In this document: piece by piece, positions 56,783-64,000 of the stretch | Numbering within the stretch: the stretch's first letter is position 1 | Layout: each line of letters opens with the position of its first letter | Source: Adineta ricciae | Taxonomy: Eukaryota > Rotifera > Eurotatoria > Adinetida > Adinetidae | DNA: 64,000 nucleotides | NCBI GenBank assembly: GCA_905250025.1 | Contig: CAJNOJ010000012.1 | Span: 434,001 to 498,000 of the forward strand | Reading direction: 5' to 3' | Translations under genes and position numbers: made by a program | The notes under the pieces: model-generated | The model's database searches: none | What the model was told of the DNA's origin: nothing | What the model saw: the letters and a program-made list of their open reading frames with translations, nothing else

Positions 56783-58904
56783 ATGGACAAAGAAAAGTCT
56801 GATAATATAAAACCAAGTTATTGGTACTGTGATCGATGCGAACGTGTGATCAATCACGGCGAACTACGCTACAATTGTACTATTTGCGACAATTACGACT
56901 ACTGTGAACAATGTGTTGCAACAGCGAAACCACCACATCCACATGCAATGGTACCTGAACTGGCATATGGTCAAGAAGAATCAAAAGAATGCATGAAAGT
57001 GGATATAGCTACTGCACTACGCGCAGCAATAGCAATGTACTGGGATCGTCATTGTCTGGGCACACGAGACAGAGATCAGGATGATCCTTCTATCTATAAA
57101 GATTCTTATTCTTGGCTCACTTTCAAGACCATCGGTGACCGAGCTAAAAATTTTGGACACGGTCTCAGACAACTCATCAATCCTCGACAGTACCTTGCAA
57201 TCTGTGCTGCTAACCGACCCGAATGGGTCATCGCTGATTTTGCATGTGTCTTTCAAAGTATTATCAGTGTACCAATCTACACACTTTTTACTGATCGTGA
57301 GATGATACATGTACTTAACAATACGAAAATCTCAGTGATAGTTTGTGATGGAGAGATGTTGTCGAGATTCGTTGGTATTCGATCAGAATGTCCAAATGTC
57401 GAACATATCGTGTGCATGGATCCAATTCCAGATGAACTGCTCAGTAAGTATGCAGTAGAATACATGACCCAGCATGTCGAATATGAAACAATTAAATTTT
57501 CTTCTATTTAGCATGTGCATCCGACAATAAACATATTCTACATTCTATGAACGATGTGGAAAAGAATGGTTTGATGAAACCCTATGAATATGTGGAAATA
57601 GGACCCTCTGATCCTCTGACTATTATTTATACTAGCGGAAGTTCTGGTTTTCCCAAAGGTGCTATTATTTCCGAAGGTGCTTTTCGTGCTACATTTCCAC
57701 GCTGGTTTTTACCTTCTTCGCTCGAACGTGTAACGTTTTCGTACCGACCGTTGGTTTGGGCGGCTGATCGTGATGCAATTATTACTACATTTTTATGCGG
57801 AGGCCGAACAGGCTTTTATACAGGAGACACATCTCGACTAATGGAAGAACTTGCGTTAGTTCGACCGACATATTTCGGTAGTCCACCGGCAATTTGGAAT
57901 AAAATCTATACTGAATTCAAAACAGCACTTGTATCGGCAACTGTCAATAGTTTACCTGAAGAGACGATTCAAACGGAACAACACCTTCTTCAACAGTTTT
58001 CTAAGCTCATACCAAATCGATGTCGATCAATTGCTATTGGAGGTGCCATGGTCAGTCCAGCTGTACTCAACTTTATGAAACGTTGTTTCACACAATGTAC
58101 CGTGTATGAATCGTATGGTATAACAGAATGTGGCAGCGTAACCCTTGACAATCTAACCGAGCATACAATCGAATTTCGACTTGAATCTGTGTCTGATATG
58201 GGCTATACTACAGATGATAAACCATATCCACGCGGTGAACTACTTACTAAAACACCTCAAATGTTCTCAGGATACATCAACAATCCAGATGAAACGAAGG
58301 CTGCCCTTACCGAAGATGGCTTCTTTCGAACTGGTGACATTGTCGAACTACAAGGAAATCAAGGATCCCAGTTTACTATACACATTATCGACAGAAAGAA
58401 GAACTTCTTCAAGCTTTCTCAAGGTCAGTTTGTCTCACCTGAATATTTGCAGAGCATCTATATTCAAAGTCCTTTCGTCGAACAAATCTATATTCATGGT
58501 GATCTACTCTCACACTCCGTTTCTGCTGTCATCGTTCCCAATCTACAATATGCACAGTCATTTGCACAGCAACATCACCTGCCATTGCCACTTNGGGAAG
58601 TACACATGATGTTATGGATGCGGAAAGCGAAGTGATGTTCGAAGAGGTGGTGAGTGGAATGGAAGCATGTGGAATCAAGATGGAAGGTGTATCGGATGAT
58701 GAATGGAAAAGAAGACTCAATAAGGAAAGTGGTGTTACCGACTCGATCAAAGAAGAGTTATTCGCCAACGCATTTCGACAGAATGAAGCAGGATCAAGTG
58801 AACAGTTCTCTGCAAGTGTGTCTTCTCTCGAACTACCGCCGATGAACAAAGACTATTTGAAGAAATGGTTCGCTTTTATACTGAAACATCTCGTAAATAA
58901 ATAA
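56783..58904 (+). CDS. ZZ-finger / adenylation protein, copy 2, interrupted by a gap
   Basis: Exon 1 is 56783-57443; exon 2 starts at 57512 and ends at the stop 58902-58904, with a single N at 58594. The ZZ finger reads WYCDRCERVINHGELRYNC, CEQCV, HPHAMV. The adenylation domain carries YTSGSSGFPKGAI, ESYGITECGSV and IDRKKNFFKLSQGQFV. At the N the sequence jumps to a piece near the C-terminus, so the end of the adenylation domain, the carrier and almost all of the reductase are missing. Because the break falls where copies 1 and 2 become identical, the missing 1.5 kb was probably collapsed into copy 1 by the assembler. The last 60 residues differ from copy 1, so this is a real second gene. Confidence 0.75.
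58594..58594. other. Single N with about 1.5 kb of coding sequence missing
   Basis: The left flank ends at exactly the same base pattern (CCATTGCCACTT) as the left flank of N 52604 in copy 1. The right flank equals copy 1 from about 54137 onward. The middle is absent. Confidence 0.85.
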
Positions 58905-59015
58905 AAATATCATCCAGTTAAAAAGTGTTCATTTATTAGAGGTATGACAACTGAAACATAGAAATAAATTTGATCGTAATATTCAAGACGCTACAGACAT
59001 AGACGTACCGGCTAG

Positions 59016-60005
59016 TCATGTGCGAACGTGCCAGAGTAAAACGAGTTTACAGTTGTTAAAAATAGACTGAAATAAACTTTTACATTCGCTTTTAAACACG
59101 GTGCCTGTTAACGTATAAATATAAAATGGTATCCCGAACGTGAGAAAGCTAAGGAGGTAAAAGATTTGAAAACAAAGATTTTCAATTGCTGCTTTCAACG
59201 GACTCTTAGCTTGTGCTAAGGTGGATGTTAAATAAAGCCTATGAATAGATAATGGAACGTTAAAAATAGTTGATAAAATAACTTGAGTAATTAACATTTG
59301 AATCAATTGTCGATCGGTTTTTCTAATTGATCTAGCTGTTCCGTCTGTACCTACTGTTGGCGTAATGGATGAAAGTAATTTCCTTACATTATCCACTGTT
59401 CCATATCCAAATACTAACATGATTGCTGATGGAATAAAGACAAAAAGCAATGCCGAAGCGATTTCGTTATAGAGTCGGCAGGTCATATTCCGCCCATAAC
59501 AAAGTAATGGAGAACCTTTTAGATTCGGTACATAGCAATAGAATGTTTCGCTAAAGATCAATGATGCACCGGCGATTGTCAAGACCATCAAGCGATGAGT
59601 ATATTGTAGATTACTCAAATTTCGACGATTGACTTGTCGACAACTAATACAATATCGATCAACAGTTGCATAAGTTAAAAACCAAGATGAAGCTGTTGTT
59701 GAAACCCAAACAATAATAGCTCGCGCTGGACAAAGTCCTTCCGTCGTGGCGGATAGGTCGAGTTGAAAACCTGCAAATATTCGACTTGTGAGTCCAGAAT
59801 AAAGTGCAATCAGACCAGCGATTGCCGCATAGAAGAAATACACTGCACATGGATTTGTTCGATGCTTCGGACGCGAAAAAATTAACAAATTTAAAACGTT
59901 TCCAACTGAACCGAATAGTATGATGAATATGGACATGTACCGGTTCATTTGAAAGGAAAAATTATTAAGCCAAATTGTATAAGTTGAGTTTCCTAAATCC
60001 GCCAT
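59016..60005 (-). CDS. Rhodopsin-type GPCR, orphan, intronless
   Basis: One exon of 329 residues. Helix 1 contains GNVLNLLIF. A helix-2 region follows (YFFYAAIAGLIALYSG), then helix 3 with a Cys before it and TVDRYCIS (DRY motif). Later are helix 5 (LLFVFIPSAIMLVFGYG), helix 6 (QMLITQVILSTIFNVPLSIH) and helix 7 (YLLSFLTFGIPFYIYTL, with SFLTFGIPFY replacing NPxxY). Two N-glycosylation sites lie at the N-terminus. It belongs with the FMRFamide-like and other peptide-receptor-like orphans that are often intronless. The ligand is unknown. Confidence 0.82.
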   Translation of the reverse strand: MADLGNSTYTIWLNNFSFQMNRYMSIFIILFGSVGNVLNLLIFSRPKHRTNPCAVYFFYAAIAGLIALYSGLTSRIFAGFQLDLSATTEGLCPARAIIVWVSTTASSWFLTYATVDRYCISCRQVNRRNLSNLQYTHRLMVLTIAGASLIFSETFYCYVPNLKGSPLLCYGRNMTCRLYNEIASALLFVFIPSAIMLVFGYGTVDNVRKLLSSITPTVGTDGTARSIRKTDRQLIQMLITQVILSTIFNVPLSIHRLYLTSTLAQAKSPLKAAIENLCFQIFYLLSFLTFGIPFYIYTLTGTVFKSECKSLFQSIFNNCKLVLLWHVRT

Positions 60006-60788
60006 CCGAGTCGCACACCGTTTAAGAAAAAAGCAAATGAATGGAACAACGAAAGATTACTACGATACAAACGTCATCTAGTAAAATATATGTGAGTTTC
60101 TAACTTGAATATAAGCGTGTTATATAGCAGTAGTTTTTAAATTCCATGATACTAACAAGATAATAATAGACACTGTTAATTAGGAAACCTCCTGTTTGTT
60201 GCAAAGAAAGAACTGGAGTAATTAAACAGCTCTTCATCATATTCATCTTAGGTTCGTGTGCTCTTTGAAAAAGAAGATTTCTAATTCCAATTACTTTTGC
60301 TTCGTCTAGTTAAACACTACTGGAATATTCCTGACTGAACAATGAAGTTAGATAGAGGTTAATGAGCTGATGTAAAACATATTTTATTTTCACACTAAAT
60401 ATAGTCCTCAGGTTTTGAATGACGGCACGAAACGAGCCCTGAAAGCAAATCAAAGTGAAATAAAAATATACATTTCGATATTGATCGATGAAACTAATAA
60501 ATTATAACGATATAGCTGTTTCTATTTTTGCTCTTTAGTTAAAAACGATGTTGTTGATTTAATCTGACTGCATTTACGAAAAACAAAATTTTATGTTTTC
60601 GACACATTACCTTTTTTTCTCTTCTTCCTTACCTACATCGAACGAAGCAGAAACGTAAGAACATGTGACATTTCTCCTGTTCTTCGGTTGGAATACTGTA
60701 GATCAATTCATCTGTCGTCTAATTCAATCAACTGCTTCGAACACATGTGTACCATCGAATAACAAAAACAAATTTTCTTTCTTCAAAT
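60006..60788. other. Divergent spacer, GPCR and FEM1
   Basis: About 780 bp of AT-rich sequence between head-to-head genes. No exon seen. Confidence 0.5.
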
Positions 60789-62726
60789 ATGCCATTTCAA
60801 TCATCCGCTATCGATAATGAACAATTAATTCATCACGCTGTTCGTCAAGGTCATGTGATCTCTCTCGAGGTCTATCTCAACCAAAATCCACATTATCTTA
60901 ACCAGTTATTCAACTACAATCAATCGAAATGGACAATCTTATTAGCAGCATGTTACTATAAACACGAACATATCGTGCGCATGTTACTACGCCGTTTTCG
61001 ACCTGATATTGAAAAAGTGGGCACAATTGTTTTCGATTTAAGTCATAATCAACAGGAGATTGTCGAAGAAGTATCGCCACTATGGACAGCGGTAGCCGTA
61101 GACCATTTCGATATTGTTCGTCTGCTCGTCGAAGAAGGTCATGCAAAAATCAATCATCTAACAAAAACCCATAGTACGACATTTCGCGTGGCATGTTTTA
61201 ATAATAATCTGACTATGGCGAAATATTTAGTAGAACACGGGGCCAATCCGAGTCAGATTAAAATCGGAAATTATACGAATTTAATGTTGAGTGCTGGTCG
61301 TCGGTATCCCACAATGGTGAAATATCTGATCAACGAATTGAAAGTGAATGTCAACGATGAGGACGAAAATGGTCAAACAGCGCTTTACTATGCAGTGAGA
61401 TCGGGCTCGTGTGAAATCGTGAAATGCTTGCTGGAAAATGGTGCGACAAATTTCCGAGATAAATTAAGAAATGTTACGCCATTGATGCGTGCTGCTTTGT
61501 ATGGAGAAGTCGAATTGGTGGAAGCCTTTCACGGTTACTGTTCAGATTTAGAATGGATCGAAGCGAAAGAATTACTTGGTGGAACATTCGGAGGATGTGT
61601 AGCACGACTAGAGAATCTATCCAAAACAAAAAAGTATCTTACAGAAGCATTCCAATTACGACTGAGTAAGAATATACCGAAAGTGTTATCCTCGCCACCA
61701 TTGGAAATCTTTGATTTCTGTTCGGAATGTTGCACGCTCGAAGAATTCAATGAATTAATACATTCGAATTCGAAAGAAAAATTACATATCGAAACAATTC
61801 GTGTTCATCAACGCCTACTAGGTGATAAAAGTAATGATTATCACCATGTCCTGCGTTATTATGGTGCTGTGTTAGCTGATACACATCGATACAATGATTG
61901 CCTTCGTTGGTGGTTCTATGAAATCGACCTCAAACAGAAATACAACACCAATATCAAGAAGGAATATCTTCGTTGTTTCATAAACATCTTTCTGGAAATG
62001 AGGCAGAATAACGAAAAGGACATTCAGATCGAAAGTTTGATTCGAATGTTGAAAATTATGAAGATTGAATTTCAACTAAATGTTAAAAATGAGAATTTTG
62101 ATTATAATCTGCGAACCTTACTTTATTTGTTAACAATTATCGCAAACCTTATTCAGAATAGAAATGGAAATGTAGACATCAATCAGCGACGAGAATTACA
62201 TCATTTGATTCAACTGATTCTTCGTTGTGAATATCGAACAGTCAGAGATCAACTTACTCTCCTTCACTTATGTTCAACTACATCGACCAAACGATTCTCC
62301 GATGATGTTCAGTAAGCACTTTGCATTCACCAATAGTGATAACCGTTCGTTCGTTCTCTTCGTAGTTACCCATGTTCAGTAACGGCACGTTTATTGATCA
62401 CGTGTGGTGCGCATGTTGACGTATTGGATGCAAATAAGAATACACCGTTACATTTACTTGTTCAAAATGACGATGTCAGCGACAAAACTCTTTCCATGAT
62501 GGACGTTCTATACCAGGCTGGTGCTCATATGGATCATGTCAATGATAAAGGACAAACTCCATTCGAATTGATTCCGCCTGATAATGTGGGAGTTGTACAA
62601 CATTTCAAAGAGATTCTAGGTGTTCGATCGTTGAAATGTATCTGTGCGCGTCTGATACAAAGAGAAAGATTGCACTATGACGACACTCTGTCCAAAGTTT
62701 TGACTCATTTTGTGCAAAAACATTGA
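60789..62726 (+). CDS. FEM1-like ankyrin-repeat substrate receptor of CUL2 ligases
   Basis: Exons 60789-62311 and 62366-62726 give 627 residues. About seven N-terminal ankyrin repeats can be seen: KWTILLAACYYKHEHIVRML, SPLWTAVAVDHFDIVRLLVE, STTFRVACFNNNLTMAKYL, TNLMLSAGRRYPTMVKYL, QTALYYAVRSGSCEIVKCLL and VTPLMRAALYGEVELVEAF. A helical TPR-like middle region follows (LRLSKNIPKVL onward, with YHHVLRYYGAVLADTHRYNDC). After the intron come two more repeats (NKNTPLHLLVQNDDV; KGQTPFELIPPD) and SLKCICARLIQ, the end typical of FEM1. FEM1 proteins read C-terminal degrons for CUL2 E3 ligases. This copy is about the usual length (617-669). The start is the second possible start in frame, because the only earlier one is GTG. 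Confidence 0.85.
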
Positions 62727-62872
62727 AAATCTATGCGAATAAAGCTTTTGTATACAACTGTTGTTTGGCGCCATCTATCATCTCTTGTACAACATATCAT
62801 TGACATTGGTCAATAGAATTTTCTATAAGTTCTCTCTCTCATCACATCTTCTCGTCTCTGTAGTGCTGATTA

Positions 62873-63256
62873 ATGCACGAATCTTCTGTAAACTTATACG
62901 CGATTCTTGCCGGTATTTCTGCTTGTCTTGCTTCGGTGTTCGGCAAATTAACATTTAGTCAAACGACATTTGCATCGGTTCAAACAATTATCTATATAGT
63001 GCTCTTCGTATTTTCCAATGTTTTTATGTGGCGTTGTTATTCTAAAGCTTTGAGCTTATCATCAACAAGTATTCAACCGACGATCGTCACAAAAACCAGC
63101 AATTTCCTTCTCTCTGCTCTGGTTGGCTTTATTTTCTTTACTGAACCAATCAATTTTCTTTGGTTGGTGGGCTTTTCATTGATTCTCATCGGTGTTTATC
63201 TAATTTCAACAAAACATGAACGTATCGACACACAAATATCAACCCATCTCGACTAA
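62873..63256 (+). CDS. TMEM42: TMEM42-like small multi-pass membrane protein
   Basis: 127 residues in one exon. Four helices: LYAILAGISACLASVFGKL, VQTIIYIVLFVFSNVFMW, ATG-distal IVTKTSNFLLSALVGFIFF and FLWLVGFSLILIGVYLIS. The pattern 'AGxxAxxASVFGKL...W..YSKAL..SSTSxxPTIVxTxSNFxxSALxGxxxFxE' fits TMEM42, a half-size member of the EamA/drug-metabolite transporter fold. The last 41 bp overlap the first codons of the following stomatin-like gene in another frame. Confidence 0.78.
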   Translation: MHESSVNLYAILAGISACLASVFGKLTFSQTTFASVQTIIYIVLFVFSNVFMWRCYSKALSLSSTSIQPTIVTKTSNFLLSALVGFIFFTEPINFLWLVGFSLILIGVYLISTKHERIDTQISTHLD

Positions 63257-64000
63257 CGACGATGATGGACGACCAGCTGCATCAATCATCGAATTAACAA
63301 GTGGAAAGCCATCGGCTGATCAATACGCATCAATTGCAAACTATGGTTCCGCTTTTGCCTATTCCAGACAAGTTAATCTTCATGCTCTATCTGGTATATT
63401 GAATTACTCGCAATGATTTCTGACCAATATTCTCATTCTATTTCGTAGAAAAACGTCCATTGGTTGGCATCGAAAAACTTGCCCATCATTTTGTGATTTT
63501 GCTCTGTGCAATTTTCACTTGTCTTCTCCTGCCATGGTCGCTCATCTTCGCCGTTAAGGTAAAATTCTTGTTTTGAATTCAAAATAACGGAGAATGGCTT
63601 ATTGTAGCGCGTTCGTCCAAATGAACAATTGGTCGTTTATCGTTTGGGCCGTGTTCAAGGTTCACCTCGACGTCCAGGCCTAACTTTAGTACTTCCCTTC
63701 GTTGATTATACAAAATGCATTCGAACAACTCACAATAGTTTACCAATTTCTCCAACTCAAGTAATTATTCTGATAGAAACAATCAAAATGTCTCTCAATT
63801 TCCTTTCATGTTTAGATTCTGTGTCGAGATAATGCGATCATTGAAGTCAATCTCTCCGTAGAATATACAATTGATGATCCCGTACTTGTATCAAATAGCT
63901 TAAATGATATATCCATTTCATTAAAGTCATTAACACGATCAACACTAGTGTCGATGGTCGGTAAAATTGACGGAATGAAAATTGAACAACAAATATATAC
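63216..64000 (+). CDS. Stomatin-like protein (STOML1-like), 5' part
   Basis: Exons 63216-63393, 63449-63558, 63608-63760 and 63817 onward, running off the right end. After a polar N-terminus (STHKYQPISTNDDDG) comes a hydrophobic hairpin (FVILLCAIFTCLLLPWSLIFAV), then the SPFH/band-7 domain: VRPNEQLVVYRLGRVQGSPRR, PGLTLVLPFVDYTKCIRTTH, ILCRDNAIIEVNLSVEYTI and SLTRSTLVSMVG. Stomatins form ring-like oligomers on cholesterol-rich membranes and control ion channels. The weakly diverged 'RLGR' and 'CRDNA-IIEV' pieces fit STOML1 better than stomatin itself. Whether it carries the STOML1 sterol-carrier domain cannot be seen. ATG 63216 lies inside the TMEM42 gene. Confidence 0.8.

Overview
This window is eukaryotic nuclear DNA, AT-rich and gene-dense. 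Genes sit on both strands. Most introns are about 45-70 bp with GT..AG ends, intergenic spacers are short and many genes end in AATAAA-type signals. Animal families dominate: muscle myosin heavy chain, protocadherin, p21-activated kinase, MARCH8-type ligase, EMRE, FEM1 and rhodopsin-type receptors. These sit next to genes more typical of bacteria or fungi: a bacterial-type trehalase, a GH26 mannanase and a carboxylic-acid-reductase-like enzyme. That mix and the compact introns suggest a bdelloid rotifer (Adineta/Rotaria type). The species is an inference, not something read directly.

Layout. 1-6.7 kb: two LITAF-domain genes, EMRE, a GH26 enzyme (minus), a LURP-one-like protein, a two-RRM protein and a UBA-like plus Josephin deubiquitinase. 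8.6-13.5 kb: a GAF-GAF-PDE cyclic nucleotide phosphodiesterase with two possible C-termini, one ending in a CAAX box, and a small opposite-strand CAAX gene inside an intron. 13.9 kb: an intron-containing tRNA-Ile(UAU). 14.1-21 kb: a VIT/VWA protein with an RS repeat, an EF-hand protein (minus), an intronless trehalase and a MARCH-type E3 ligase. 21.5-27.7 kb: a RAWUL-only protein (minus), a somatomedin-B/7TM receptor, a small protein with an eIF4E-binding-like motif and a tail-anchored TIR protein (minus). 29.3-39.4 kb: a protocadherin, a dead GPCR and a myosin heavy chain whose motor domain is lost at a one-base N. 39.8-45.6 kb: four tandem Mps1/TTK-like kinases, the last apparently a pseudokinase. 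45.8-50.6 kb: a 7TM protein, PAK and a TEX26-like protein. 50.8-58.9 kb: two tandem ZZ-finger/adenylation genes; the first also carries a carrier domain and a reductase domain. 59-64 kb: a rhodopsin-type GPCR (minus), FEM1, TMEM42 and the start of a stomatin-like gene that overlaps TMEM42.

Exon structures were worked out by hand, joining GT..AG sites so that phase is kept and family motifs continue. Unless stated, the span given runs from start codon to stop codon with introns inside. The assembly has five N positions or runs. At least three hide real loss or false duplication of coding sequence, which limits what can be said about the myosin and the ZZ genes.
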